From Apostichopus japonicus (Eukaryota; Echinodermata; Holothuroidea; Aspidochirotida; Stichopodidae), in NCBI RefSeq assembly GCF_037975245.1, contig NC_092564.1, positions 17,285,484 through 17,349,483 of the forward strand: a DNA stretch of 64,000 bases. Reading direction: 5' to 3'. A program made the translations under genes and the position numbers. The notes beneath the pieces are model-generated. The model made no database searches. It saw nothing but the letters and a program-made list of their open reading frames with translations, and had not been told where the DNA came from. Shown piece after piece: positions 44,601 through 55,260 of the stretch. Position 1 is the stretch's first letter, and each line of letters starts with the position of its first letter.

Positions 44601-47600
44601 ACAGTTTTATCATCAATCCACAGGTGGTAAATATTGGGTGATTTCTAGCCTTCATGGAACTTCATGGGTTGCAGCAAGCATATCACATAACAAGCTTTAT
44701 GATATTCAATATATGTCTAACCTTATACAACCTTACAACTCCTAAATCAACCAGTTTATAACAAATAATGTGAATGAAGCACACTTAAAATGTTTTCCTA
44801 AAGTAATTCTGCAGTAAACTGGAAAAAAAAATGAATAAAAATATGACGATATAATATGCAAGTATCAGAAGAGCGAATGACAAAACAATTAAAACCTACA
44901 TTTTGTTGCATTTCTGCAATTTCATCTTCCAACTGTCTAACTTTTTCCTCCTTTTCCGCAACTATCCTCTTGAGCTGTTCCACGATGTTAGCGTCTTTCT
45001 GCGTCTGTAACTGCATCTCTAACGTCGACTGTTCCTGTCGTTTCTTGGTATGCTCAAACCCTGCCGTTTTCTCGTCCAATAATGTCTTCAAATGACCTTG
45101 TTGTTTCTGTGACAGAAATAGAACAGCCAAAAAATCATATCAAAAGTGTGTTATTTTAATTGTAAATTTACCAAATAACAGGTATGAGCCTGGGGTAAAA
45201 AACAATTCACAGAACTTTGCAAAAATTGCGGTATAGGCTCCAGTTTGCATATGCTACAGTGTGTTAGGTAAATAGTTTTTGTAATAGGTTTTGCTAATCG
45301 TGGCTCATTGCACATAATACGCTCTTCCAAACAACACTGATCAACCTTCAAATCTTTTATCTTTAGTCTTAAAATTTATCCAAATCCAAGTAAATTGTCG
45401 ACCGGGAAATTTATTATCATTTTACTTTTCGACAACAGTACAAGCTATGAGGCTGCAAGCTGATATAATGAGCTCCATTTCATGAGTTCAATGCATATAT
45501 ACATATATTAAGCCATCTGGATTTGCTATACCTTTCAAATTGAAATTAGAGCATTTGGAACAAATCGGAAGGCAGAAAATGTTGGAGATTATCAAAGTTC
45601 AAAGACACATTGGAAGTTATTCATTTGTTTGAATTGCAATAGCTTCATGACTACAAGAAAATGGCTGATCTGATGGATTAAAGGGTGTGAAGACTCAGGC
45701 ACAAAGGAACGTTTAATGCCGGTAATCTGACCTAGCTTCGAATGAAGTGTAACAGAAGTATTAGACACCACCATCGATCCAAGAAACTAACACACACAGC
45801 TTGCTACCGTCGGTAATTAGACACTAGTGTACAGTCAATACATACAGCTACGTTCAATACCCACAACACAGTGTACATAGCAGTGATGGACATCCCAGGT
45901 CAAAGATAAGAAGGTATCACGTTTCATTACTGTCTGCATTTTGTAGCGACAAGAAAAAAACTTCACTTGTAAGCAACGGAAAGTTAACTTTTTCAGAGTG
46001 CGGCACGCGGTTTGGGGCAAGTCTTCAATGCCTTTAAAGCCCTTTTGTACATGGTGGCTCCAAATTGTGACAAATGCATCATTATACCTCTATAAAAAAT
46101 TAAAAAATAGGCACCAAACTAACAACCTTTAGCACCAAGTACTTCCCCACCCACCCACAACACAACCTTACCACCACATAAACACATTTATGATTGGACA
46201 ATAACACCCACAAACATGAAAATGTTAGACATTTTAAAACTCAGTACTCGCATACACTTGTTGTTCATAACTGTTCATACTCTAGGGATGTTACCATGAC
46301 TATTCACGAGTGAGTCACTCCTATCATGTTCAAAGTGTTTTTAATGATACGTAGTTACCCAAAATGAGACTCATAATCGTGTTTTCCTTCGTCTGTGAGC
46401 ACTGTGATCTGTTGTTTGCTGGATTTAACGTAGTTGGATATTAAATAGAACCCTCAAACATCAAACTACTCGCTCTTATAATGTTCATAAATGTCTTGAA
46501 TGATTCTTAGTTACCATGAGGGCCTCAATCAGCTCATTATCGTGTCTTCCTTTGTCTGTGAGCACGGTGATCTGTTGTTTACACGATTTAAGGTCGTTAG
46601 ATATTAAATAAAACCCACAAACATAAAACTATTAAAGATGTAAAATGAAGAACTTGCTCCTATAATGTTCATAAGTGTTTTGAATGATTCTTAGTTACCA
46701 TGAGGGCTTCTATCAGCTCGTTATCGTGTTTTCCTTTGTCTGTGAGCACGGTGATCTGTTGTTTGCAGGATTTAAGGTCGTTGGATAAAACTTTGTTGCG
46801 AGCTTTAGCTGCTTCCATCTTCTCCTTGAGTCTCTTGTAGTCCTCTTCCATTGAGTGAAGTTCGGTCTGGGCTTTCTGGTGAATACAGTACAGATGAAGA
46901 ATAGGCAAATGAGTGTATGAATTAGTTTATCAGTTTCTTTAAATCTCACTATACAAAGTGCCTGACAGAAGAGACAATTTGATCATTACCAAGACTCTTA
47001 AATTCTAAAATCTTATAGAGTATAAGGGCTAAAATTTCATATGTGCGCAGTTGAAAAGCGGGTGTACATCCATAGCAGTAGACTTATTCTTCCCCGCCAA
47101 ATGTCAGAAGAAAAAAAATGAGTCATCTCCACCTGAATGACGATGGAAGGCGGAGAGGTAATCCCTCCACCCCCCCCCTCCCCAGTCCGATTTGCACACA
47201 CAACTAATGCTTTTGTTAGTCTTTTTGGAGCAGTTCTTTTGTGAGATTCTGTGTAAAAAACTGCTTTTACATGTTTGCATTCATTCCATTTCTGTATGGG
47301 ACTTAACTTTTTGTCACACAATAACTGACTGCCTCAATAGGGGTGGGAGGGTGAGGTCGGGGAGGGTGATAGAATCTTGCTGTTTTGTTTTCCTCTTGAC
47401 ATATAGGCTGACCTCTTTAGCTTCTCTCCTGTCTTTCTCCATCTGTTTCAATCTATTCTTCTGAACTTCGTCGATTCTCGCCCCACTGCCACCGGTCTTG
47501 ACACTCCTAAGAGACATGGTACTACGAGCGGTATTGCCACCGTCCTCTCCTACACCCATGCTCATGAACTGGTCCTCCAAGCTCATCTCTGTAGAAGGAC

Positions 47601-50600
47601 GAAGTTGTTGGAGCTCTTGCAACTGAGCTTTCAAATCGGATACCTTTGGAGAAATAGCGGCGGGGAAAAAAAAAAGAGAGAATTTGGTACAGATTTTGAA
47701 CGTCTACCTTTGATCGAAGTATTAGAGACATTGGCGATGAGAATCGAATGTAACAGAAAAACTAACCGAAAAAAGACTTTATATGAGAATATGTTATATG
47801 AATATTGAAAAAAAAAGAGTACGCAATTTATAACAACAGACTACAGCATGTTTGTCAATGTTGTGACAATTGCAAACCTCTCCCTGCAGAATTGTGTGAA
47901 AGAAAAAAAGGTTTCCGCAAGTGGAGTTGAGACCGAGAAACTTGAAGCAGAGAGTACCACTTTTACTTGGCAGGAGGGTAAGGGGAAGGTGGGAGAAGTA
48001 AGGAAAACAAATTCACATCTTACTCTCCAAATTTTGTAGTGCAAATTGTGAAGAAGTAAAAAATCAGTCTTTTTTTTGCTTCATGTCATTTTGCCCTAGG
48101 CCAGGAGTTTTTAATTAATTTTCTACAAGAGCCAAGAGGAGCATCACTTAGAGCAAAGCCCCAGGAGAACTAAAAATCTCACTATACAGGCTACCTAGAT
48201 TGAGCAATGTGCATGGTAGGCTATGCAACAGCTCAAAGCCAAAGACCGTTCTAAAAATGGCCACTGTGTCTCAGCACGGATCAAGCAAGGATCAAGAAGG
48301 ATCAGCATGGCCAACTAGTCGAAAATTATGAGTGATTTTACATGACCTTTTAAAAAAAACTCCTCCCATTTGGCACTGCTGGCCACACTTACTTCTAAAA
48401 TCTGATGCTTGGTATGAAGATGATGGTTGCACTATCCTACCAGAAAACACTGTAAAACTAGTTTGTGGATTAAGAAAAAAGAAACAGCAACAGGCCTATC
48501 ACTTAGATCGTAATGCTTGCATCGAAATAGACATAATCATCCATAATATAATAATAAAAACAGATGCTATTATAGAAGTTTCTTCTGTGAAAATGTCCGT
48601 CTTTTGGACCAAGATGAGCCACCTTTCGGATCCAAAACCTTCTTATTTTTTTTTTGTTGTTGCTATTTCCGTTCTATGCGAGACACTAACATCTCACCTT
48701 TTTCTGTAAGATTAGAATCTGCTGAGCTCTTCCCCTCCAGTTACTGTTACCGGCGGTCAGCAAGGCGGAGATGTTGACCCCTTCTCCGACCTCATTGCTG
48801 AGGGCTTTGTGAGCTAACTTCAAGTCTTGCTTAAGCGTGGCTACCTGCGTCCTGAATTCTCCGAGCTTGGCCGTGGCTTGGTTTAATTTCTCCTGAGTGG
48901 TCTTTAATTCTGCTGCAGTTTTGTCAGCCTGTAAAAACAACAGAGACTTGATGAATTTTTTGATAAATACAACAGATCTCACCAGAACAATATTTTGTGA
49001 AGCTGATTGTGAATTATCTCCCTGTATTATTGACTAAAAATTTGCAAGTTAACAAATAGATGTCAAAATGTGGAACTATCTTGAAAATTTAAGCAACACT
49101 TTAAGAGAATGCTCACCGCTTTGTGTTGATTTGAAGGTATAATGGGGCTCTCCAGCTAAGCCCGAAATTGACAGAGGGAGCTGTCACATTGCGAACACCG
49201 CAGACCATAAACGGTACCGTGAGTAGCAGAGGATTTATAATCGTGTTTTCAAAGGTTCCAGTCAAACTAATTGATTCACGTACCCTTATTTGTGTTTTCT
49301 AAACATTTATTTTCGTTCAGCCAAACTGCGATTATGCAACCTTTAACTAGCTAGTCAATCACCCAGCGTGGCTGTATGCAAGTTTATCAGCCTTGTTAAC
49401 ATTCTTGTATACGCTTTCATGCAATCGTGATCTGTAAACAGTACAGATTACGCACATTAAGACCAGAGATATGTTACAGTGCCGAACCTGCTTCACGATA
49501 TATTTGGTTAAGGCCGATATGAGGGCACCCTCTATCAAAGCACCCCATTAAAACTGACATATTCAGTAGTTGATTAATTAATTTTTGTATTATTTTGTTT
49601 TAATTAGTTAATTAAGTTGGTATAATTAAGTCATGGTAATCGGTTCTTTCCTCTGCTGATTGTAGTTACTGATGTATTATTTCATTTTCTACTATATTTT
49701 TATGGTACTTTGAATAATTTATTTTATTTTGTTTTCTTTACATGCATGTGCAGTGCTTCTTCCTCTTCTCCTATATATATATATTTTAAACTTTCTAATA
49801 TCTTTACCATGGCAAATGAGGAATGCCTGTACAGAAATCATTGCTTCCTAGTTAAGTCCTTGTTGACTTCCAATCTGTGTCGTAATTATATTTGTAGGCA
49901 AACAACAAAAACCAGACAGACGTTAAACATATAAGACGTATTTGGTTCATTTGCAAATGAGGGGTCACACCAAAGAAACATAAGTGTTACATATATGAGA
50001 TGATTTACCTGGATTTCAATTGGGTCTCTGAGTTCCTCTCTAGTCGATCGGGGGCTTCTGGATGATAAAGTAGCTTTCGAAGAGTTCTGAAAACATTTGA
50101 ATAATAAGTGTGCATCTTTACATAACAAAAAATTAATGGATTCACATCTTAAGGCATATTTTACAAATATAGACATTTCTAAGTGTCATTTGAAGGACAC
50201 TAACAACAAAATGGCATTAAAACAAAAGTAACGTTCATAATAAACAACTAGCCTCAACTGTTTAGGACTGATACTACTTTGTGTGATGGTGATATGGATG
50301 TATATGCAAATACCAATGCTAGATCTGTTTATCACTGTATGTTGCCACTCCCTTCTCACTCCAACCCCTCCCCCCCCCACCCCACCAAATGACCAAAATT
50401 ATCCCCTACACATATGAATTATTAGAAACTCTTGTGAACCTGAAATGACAAAATCACCTTACCAATTTCTCTGCTTCTCTCAGTTTCAACAGTAACTGCT
50501 TCAACTTTGTTTTTTCGCTCTCGAGTTCCGCTGTCAGTTCTCTGTTTTTCTTTGATAATTCGACAATCTTTGTAGCTGCTGCATCTGTTGCCATGCCTCC

Positions 50601-52904
50601 TCCCATTCCTAGAACAGGAAAAGAGGTGAGAATTGTTGTGAAAGGTGTGATTCTTACCCTTCCACGACAGACAGGTGTTGATTTCTCACCCAAAGGTCAC
50701 TTAAAATTTGTCCGAAATTATTTTAACATGTGACAATAAAAGTTCTCCAAACTACTATTCAAGAGATGTTTTCATGCCAACTTTCTACTGTCAGGATACT
50801 CCCCCCCCCTCCCACTCCCCATCACAAAAAGACAAAAACAGGAAAGCTTTGATGGTTTCAGTCAGATAGATGTGGATGAGACTGTCACAGTTGTGTTGAC
50901 GACATTTGGTCTTTTCTCTTTCTCAATGAGTGACTAGTACTGTTAATGTTACTAAATACATTCCACAACCAGGCCATGTCTATAAGCTGGTCGACATGCT
51001 GTTTTACGAACCACGCTAAATAGATGGAGCTATAATTATTAAACAGATGATAGCTATATGAGATGATATACTGCAACACAAATGTGGACCACAAAATATT
51101 TGATGGTTCGAGTGATTTCTTCCAGACATTTGAACAAATTGATCCGGCTGTTGTAGCTTGCCGACGGGAAGTTGATTAACCATTGTTTTTTTCACATTAA
51201 TTCTACAATCAAAAGTTAGCTTTTGTATATTCTGAACATCAATAACTGATCTTCGTGGATTTGTTTTTGCCGTTGGAAGAGAAAGCCAGACGAATAGTGG
51301 CAGGTTGGTTGCCATAGCAAAGTACTGTGACAGCAGAACGAGATCACGACAGAGACCGATTAACATATATGTTGTGGTGTAAACAGTATTTGACAACTCA
51401 GGAACCCAATCATTTCTCTGACCTGAAAATGCCTGCCTTTCTTCATCCCTTTTCTTTTTCAGTTTCCTGACTTCGTGGTCTCGTTCGCTGAGAAGCTTAT
51501 ACAGCCTCCCGGTCTCATCCTTTAGTTCCTGATGTTTCCAGAAGATGAGATTTGGAAGAGAAAAAAAAGGAATAAATTTTTGGTCATTCATTTTATAATG
51601 AATGAAAGAAGAAATGTTAAGAGCTTACAGCTAAGCGTTAACAGCAGCCATACACAACAGAAAAAATAACCAAGGTTTACAAGTAGCTATTTCTTACAAC
51701 TAAACGCCTTTTTTCTTTAAAAAACACCTACTAATGGTTGTTTAAGCTTTTGTGGATAACTACTAAGTAGCCCATTACATTTCAAAACATTTTTCACCAT
51801 TCTAGTATGGGTGTACAACCAAACTTAATAATGAGACAATGTTACAGTGATCAATGTGATAAGTGATCACATGTTTCTTCCTCACCAATATGTTACATTC
51901 GGGTGGTATTAAGATTTCAATGACAATATCTTCAATGACAATTCTTACATTCAAAAGTAGGCTAGGCTAGGTATGTACATACAGTACCTGTCACAAAAGC
52001 ATGGTAGGTCTTGACTAAGTTCTGAAATTTGCTTTGGTAATCATACCGTCTCTTCTCAAGACTTTTACGGCAACTCATCCTTGGCAATTTACTTGCTGTC
52101 CAAGTGTATGCAACTGCACGAGGAGGGACTACATATATACTCCCACACAAATGTAAACAGCATATTGAATTGCAATTGAAACGTATTAATGCCAAATTAT
52201 TGCTCTCCTTTCATCCACAACAACATGAAATCACTCCACAGCACTTTCACAAAAACAAACTGACTTCTTGTTTTCCCTTTGTTAATTTAAACCCCAAATT
52301 TCCTCCTTTGGCATGTATGTGCCAGTAATTTGACATCATGAAAAGATAACACTTTTAGCATGAAATTAAAGACAAGACTGGTCTTTTAAGATCCAATTTT
52401 TTTTAACTTACCCTTAGTTGTTCCTGCAGATGATTGTTCAATTCCTCATTAAAAATGCTATCTTGTGGAATTGGCTGACTCAGCTGATGACAAGAATATG
52501 AAAAAGTCATGAATCTTTCACAAACACCATAGACATGACTTCGAATAAATACTTAGGCTGTACATATGATGGTTACATGGAAATATAGTGACGTCTACTG
52601 TAGTATGTACAACAGGAATATACCACAATGAGCTATATACATATGTCACCTCCAAAAACATTGAGTCACTTGAAAGCTTAAGTGACTGCATTACTGGTCA
52701 GTTAAAAATTACAAGGACCTAAATACCACTTACTTTCAAGTCCATATTGTCTGGAACTCCAAGTCCATTAACTTCTTCATTTTTTGTGTTTTGTTCTTTG
52801 ATTTTATCCTCTTGTTTTTGCTTTCTTTTCATCAGTTTCTTCTTCTGTTGCTCTTGCAGAGCTTGGAACTGCTGATGTAATGATGAATCTTGTGACTGCT
52901 CCAT
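38490..52904 (-). CDS. CCDC13: CCDC13, coiled-coil domain-containing protein 13, complete spliced gene
   Basis: Fifteen coding exons on the minus strand sum to 2145 nt, 714 aa plus stop, with every phase consistent; the vertebrate protein is about 715 aa. Matching landmarks in order: [16 protein letters not shown] at the N-terminus; [47 protein letters not shown] then [32 protein letters not shown] and [34 protein letters not shown]; a Ser/Arg/Pro-rich linker (about 474-545); [20 protein letters not shown]; and a C-terminal [20 protein letters not shown]. Nearly the whole protein is predicted coiled coil except that linker. In vertebrates CCDC13 is a centriolar-satellite protein needed for cilium assembly; the same role is inferred here. 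Donors of exons 3 and 7 are non-consensus (GTCAGA, GTCAGC). Several transposable elements sit in its introns, one directly at an acceptor. Confidence 0.95.
38796..38950. repeat. ATGCAAAATGACCAAATTGTT-type minisatellite
   Basis: Tandem copies of a 20-21 bp unit (TATGCAAAATGACCAAATTG with variants) in the last intron of CCDC13, about 150 bp upstream of the exon 15 acceptor. Confidence 0.9.
39125..39236 (-). CDS. CCDC13: CCDC13 coding exon 14
   Basis: Acceptor TTTAATCTTACAG; residues 625-662 including [20 protein letters not shown] and [16 protein letters not shown]; donor GTAAAC; ends two bases into an Arg codon. Confidence 0.88.
39818..39933 (-). CDS. CCDC13: CCDC13 coding exon 13
   Basis: Acceptor TTCTTACTTTAG; residues 586-625, heptad-rich [20 protein letters not shown] then [18 protein letters not shown]; donor GTATGT; ends one base into a Gly codon. 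Confidence 0.9.
40566..40703 (-). CDS. CCDC13: CCDC13 coding exon 12
   Basis: Acceptor TTTTTGCTAACAG; residues 540-586, with [20 protein letters not shown] then [13 protein letters not shown], equivalent to the vertebrate AEVERDRL.EFV.VLQ segment; donor GTGATT. Confidence 0.93.
40935..41299 (+). mobile_element. Non-autonomous hAT-type element, copy 3
   Basis: Starts CAAGGGCGTAGGAACC, ends CCTACGCCACTG, flanked by a perfect 8-bp duplication ATCACAGG (40927-40934 and 41300-41307). The duplicated site is itself one unit edge of the neighbouring minisatellite, so it inserted into that array. Located in CCDC13 intron 11. Confidence 0.92.
41300..41655. repeat. ATCACAGGCCAAAGGTTTTT minisatellite
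   Basis: Around ten degenerate copies of ATCACAGGCCAAAGG followed by variable T-runs (and occasional inserts such as TTTCGTT). One unit edge precedes the hAT element at 40927. The apparent Lys/Trp/Pro or Phe-rich peptides are translations of this array. Confidence 0.92.
42753..42866 (-). CDS. CCDC13: CCDC13 coding exon 11
   Basis: Residues 502-540: [20 protein letters not shown] then [17 protein letters not shown], a basic Ser/Arg-rich linker. Acceptor TTGCTTTGAACTTTAG; donor GTAGGT. The acceptor lies in a 15-bp duplication made by the element at 42883-43289. Confidence 0.88.
42883..43289 (+). mobile_element. 407-bp hammerhead-like element inserted at the exon 11 acceptor
   Basis: Flanked by a perfect 15-bp duplication TAAAGTTCAAAGCAA (42868-42882, 43290-43304). 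The two ends are inverted copies of about 75 bp: TAAAAGTAAGTTGGCC...TCGATCCTAGCAGGATCTTC on the left, and CCTCTGAAGAAGATCCTGCT then AGGATCGAAACATCAGGCC on the right. The right end reads as a hammerhead core (CUGAAGA, GAUCCU stem, GAAAC, 4-bp stem I GCCU/AGGC) with a decayed GUH site. The middle is AG-rich and non-coding. Best guess: a non-autonomous relative of Penelope-like elements. Other copies: 6377-6425, 30003-30400, about 52940-53070. Confidence 0.8.
43305..44129. other. CCDC13 intron 10, no further feature recognised
   Basis: AT-rich intronic sequence between the inserted element and exon 10. Confidence 0.4.
44130..44215 (-). CDS. CCDC13: CCDC13 coding exon 10
   Basis: Acceptor TTTTTCCTTACAG; residues 474-502, [20 protein letters not shown] then MNTPAPSS; Pro/Ser-rich linker, not coiled coil. 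Donor GTAAGA, ends two bases into an Arg codon. Weakly conserved; supported by phase and splice sites. Confidence 0.82.
44900..45106 (-). CDS. CCDC13: CCDC13 coding exon 9
   Basis: Acceptor ATTTCTGTCACAG; residues 405-473 from [20 protein letters not shown] to [20 protein letters not shown] plus N; donor [18 protein letters not shown] is conserved with vertebrate CCDC13. Confidence 0.95.
45678..46037. mobile_element. MITE with TTAA target site, copy 2
   Basis: TTAA-AGGGTGTGAAGACTC at the left and GTCTTCAATGCCT-TTAA at the right; the interior is highly similar to the copy at 18283-18646. In CCDC13 intron 8. Confidence 0.78.
46328..46668 (-). pseudogene. Two degenerate tandem copies of the 3' half of CCDC13 exon 8 plus intron
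   Basis: The nearer copy (about 46488-46668) preserves, in frame and orientation, [20 protein letters not shown] then EALM and the same GTAACT donor as the true exon (46699-46875). The farther copy (about 46328-46487) retains [14 protein letters not shown] but has lost the following codons. Each roughly 165-180 bp unit includes flanking intron. Neither has a convincing acceptor at the duplicated edge. A faint fourth remnant may lie near 46190-46320. Confidence 0.85.
46699..46875 (-). CDS. CCDC13: CCDC13 coding exon 8
   Basis: Acceptor CTGTATTCACCAG; residues 346-404, [20 protein letters not shown] then [20 protein letters not shown] and [19 protein letters not shown]; donor GTAACT. The [12 protein letters not shown] block matches vertebrate KGRHDDELI.ALM. 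Confidence 0.96.
47413..47643 (-). CDS. CCDC13: CCDC13 coding exon 7
   Basis: Acceptor TATTTCTCCAAAG; residues 269-345, [20 protein letters not shown], a Ser/Gly-rich stretch, then [20 protein letters not shown] and KE. The donor is GTCAGC, non-consensus after GT; phase 0 on both sides supports it. Confidence 0.88.
47644..48697. other. CCDC13 intron 6
   Basis: No repeat or exon recognised; the plus-strand open frame at 48332-48709 overlaps exon 6's donor and is not a gene. Confidence 0.4.
48698..48928 (-). CDS. CCDC13: CCDC13 coding exon 6
   Basis: Acceptor TGTTTTTACAG; residues 192-268, including [33 protein letters not shown] and [15 protein letters not shown], the best-conserved block of the family; donor GTGAGA. 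Confidence 0.97.
48929..50008. other. CCDC13 intron 5
   Basis: AT-rich intron, no feature recognised. Confidence 0.4.
50009..50086 (-). CDS. CCDC13: CCDC13 coding exon 5
   Basis: Acceptor AATGTTTTCAG; residues 166-191, [20 protein letters not shown] then DPIEIQ; donor GTAAAT. Short Ser/Arg-rich linker in register with vertebrate CCDC13; supported mainly by phase. Confidence 0.82.
50463..50608 (-). CDS. CCDC13: CCDC13 coding exon 4
   Basis: Acceptor TTTCCTGTTCTAG; completes Gly117 then [40 protein letters not shown] and KLREAEKL; donor [17 protein letters not shown] is identical to the vertebrate protein. Confidence 0.97.
51423..51528 (-). CDS. CCDC13: CCDC13 coding exon 3
   Basis: Acceptor TTCTGGAAACATCAG; residues 82-117, [20 protein letters not shown] then [15 protein letters not shown] and the first base of Gly; donor GTCAGA (non-consensus). 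NGRLYKLLKERD-type motif conserved. Confidence 0.94.
51529..52411. other. CCDC13 intron 2
   Basis: No exon or repeat recognised. Confidence 0.4.
52412..52483 (-). CDS. CCDC13: CCDC13 coding exon 2
   Basis: Acceptor TCTTGTCATCAG; residues 58-81, [20 protein letters not shown] then EQLR; donor GTAAGT. A 72-nt exon joining the N-terminal segment to exon 3 in frame. Confidence 0.88.
52734..52904 (-). CDS. CCDC13: CCDC13 coding exon 1
   Basis: The start [20 protein letters not shown] then [18 protein letters not shown] resembles the vertebrate N-terminus (LR.QF.AMQE.Q..RL). The acceptor CTGTATTCAG at 52911-52920 opens the exon 6 bases before the ATG, so a separate 5' UTR exon exists upstream. Donor GTAAGT. 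Confidence 0.9.
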
Positions 52905-52939
52905 TATCACCTGAATACAGAAATACAAACAGTTTCATA

Positions 52940-53070
52940 CAGAGAGAGAAAAGAAAAGCTGTTACCAGACTGCTTATCTACTGCAAAATGTCTGTGTAAA
53001 GTAAATATGTAAATTTCAGAGGGCATGTTGTTTGTTCCTAGAAGGATCTTCGTAAGAGGCTAACTGAACC
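52940..53070 (-). mobile_element. Diverged copy of the 407-bp hammerhead-like element family
   Basis: Minus strand reads ACACAGACATTTTGCAGTAG then ATAAGCAGTCTGGTAACAGC and a CTTTTCTTTTCTCTC tract, matching the terminus of the element at 42883-43289; further out, GAAGATCCTTCTAGGAAC is a decayed hammerhead-like stem. It ends within about 30-50 bp of the acceptor of CCDC13 coding exon 1. Confidence 0.6.
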
Positions 53071-55220
53071 AGAGTCAAACTTAGAAAACATGGTACTGAA
53101 TATAAAATACTTTTAAACGGAGTAAAAAAAAGATCTCTAGCCTACCTGCCGCCCTCATTTAGGCCTAGGCTAGTGGTGAATTGCGAGACCATCACATCCA
53201 AATAATTTTACAATGTAGCCTAGGCCTAGTCCCTACAGTTGATTTGTCACATACAATAAGCCTAAGCTATAGTGCCTGCTACCATTACCCAATAACTTTT
53301 GACAAAAGGCAAGAGTAGGGATAACCATGGCTTGACCTAATAATATCACGCTAGTCTAGCCTATTGGTTGGTATGTTTGCCTAGTATAGGGGCACTAGGC
53401 CTATCCTAATAGTAATACTCTCATGGGATTGGGACGATTCCGCGACGATACACATATATAATTTAAGCCAATTGTACTGTACGTCATGCAGCCGATAAGT
53501 GTATGATAACATTAGACCTACGCATTTTGTCCGAAGCAATTACAATATCTATTTTAAGCAGCAATTGTTCAAATTCTACTTTAGTACCTCTCTTGGTGCA
53601 AGCGACGCGTACTCCAAAAGGTATGACGTTATATATGAAAGTTCCTGTCAATGAACACAAAGGAAAAATCAGATAAACTCGACTACTGCTTCTCGAGAAT
53701 TGATGTTTACCTTCGCAACGCAAGGAATGCGATATTTTCGATTGACCGTAACAATATCACAAAGAAATGCTAGATTGCGTCTCATCAATGCTAGCACCCA
53801 TTTACCATTTCGTGCCTCCGATGTTCTTCTGAAATCGCTAAGGAGACATTTCCTTGTTTACTATATAATTGATTCGTTATATTTCTCTCAAGACAAATTT
53901 GGTCGAACCTTACCAGGATACCATACACTACAAACGTTTAGCACTACTAGCTGTATTAAAGTATTTCAGAGCAATATGACGAAGTTTCACCATCCCTATA
54001 TTTTCATAACAGATAACACCTTTCTCTCAAAAGAGAAGCGGATATATATACGTGAAACTTCGTCAGCATTAAATGCATACACCCCACCCCACCGTCCCGA
54101 CACTTACTTTGTTTGTTTGAGGGGCCAGCCGGTGGTGCTCTGCATTTCATCAAGCAAATCAGGAAGCCCTGACGAGGAGGACATTGGGCTGCAATGGCCG
54201 GAGGTCCGTCATCAATTAGGGGGCCCGGGAATGATGGGAGAAAAAAGGGCCCAAACGGGCACTATGGTTCCTTCCTTAGTGGAGTATTAAAGTGTTGTGT
54301 CTTCGCCCAATATCATAATAGTGTCCCACATGTACAAGCTGTTAATCGACAACTGCAAGTACTCCAAGTTTGGGTATAATCTGATTTAAGGTTGTGGAGT
54401 TATTGCAATTTTAAAGTTTTGGTCCCTCCCAAAAAGATGGTCCCAAAAATATTTCACCCAAACAAAGTGTGGCTCCAAAATATATTTGCCCCCACCCCCC
54501 TTCCCCAATAATTGAACCCAAAAAATGTGTGCCTAAATGGTCTCGAAACTTTTGGGCCTCATAACTTCGGGCACAAAGAATGTGTCCCAAAATACATTTG
54601 AGGTGGAAATAAAATTTGGGCCCACCCGGTGGAGCTTCTCAGTTTTCACACGAGAAAGCGAATCCCACCGTCACTACGTACACAGTATTGGTGTCTTCAA
54701 TTCCATTCATCTAAAATTACACCAGCTTTTAGGTCGTAATCATGTTGCATGAGATGAATATAGTGTAAGATAAATCAGGGACTAACGTAATAATGACAAA
54801 ATAAAGGAGTACAAGATTTTATATTTTATGAGTTTCACCTTTTATATAGTAGCAATAACCAATTCTACTTGCGACGCACCTTTTACAAAACTTGTATTAA
54901 AATGTACAAAGATATATATATATGTAACTATATACACTTGGTCCAGCTCGGAAGATCATGATAAAAGGCCCAAAGAAACAAGAAAATATGGCTTGATTAC
55001 AAAATTGTTAAAGAAAACACAATTTACCAAGAAAATATAGTAACCATTATTATATAACATCGCAAATATCCTTCCAAAAATGATAATAATAATAATAATA
55101 ATCGCCTTAAAGAAAAGCACCTTTACCACGAAATTAAATTTATGTGATAATAGTATATTGCTTTGTAAAGCTATAAAAGCGAATTGATGTTTTAATAATT
55201 GACTGACAGCGGTATATTAA
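53071..55220. other. CCDC13 upstream region, no confirmed feature
   Basis: Probably the 5' UTR intron or promoter area. A plus-strand open frame of 196 codons (53700-54290) has no recognisable similarity. Around 54190-54620, CCCAAAAATAT/GGGCCC-type words recur, suggesting degraded repeat. Confidence 0.35.
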
Positions 55221-55227
55221 AACTTAC

Positions 55228-55260
55228 CTCGACTCACATTGAAGATATTTGTACAATACA
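55228..55260 (-). promoter_or_regulatory. Candidate 5' UTR exon end (splice donor) for CCDC13
   Basis: On the minus strand GTGAGTCGAG is followed by GTAAGTTTTA, a strong donor. It could end the non-coding first exon whose acceptor is at 52911. Another good donor (GGCGGCAG-GTAGGC) lies near 53150. The choice cannot be made without transcripts. Confidence 0.25.

Noticed and set aside
48332..48709. 125-codon plus-strand frame
   Set aside because: Antisense to CCDC13 intron 6 and the exon 6 donor; no similarity recognised.
53700..54290. 196-codon plus-strand open frame
   Set aside because: No recognisable domain, no codon bias evident, partly over degraded repeat; antisense to the CCDC13 upstream region. 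Could be revisited with transcript data.
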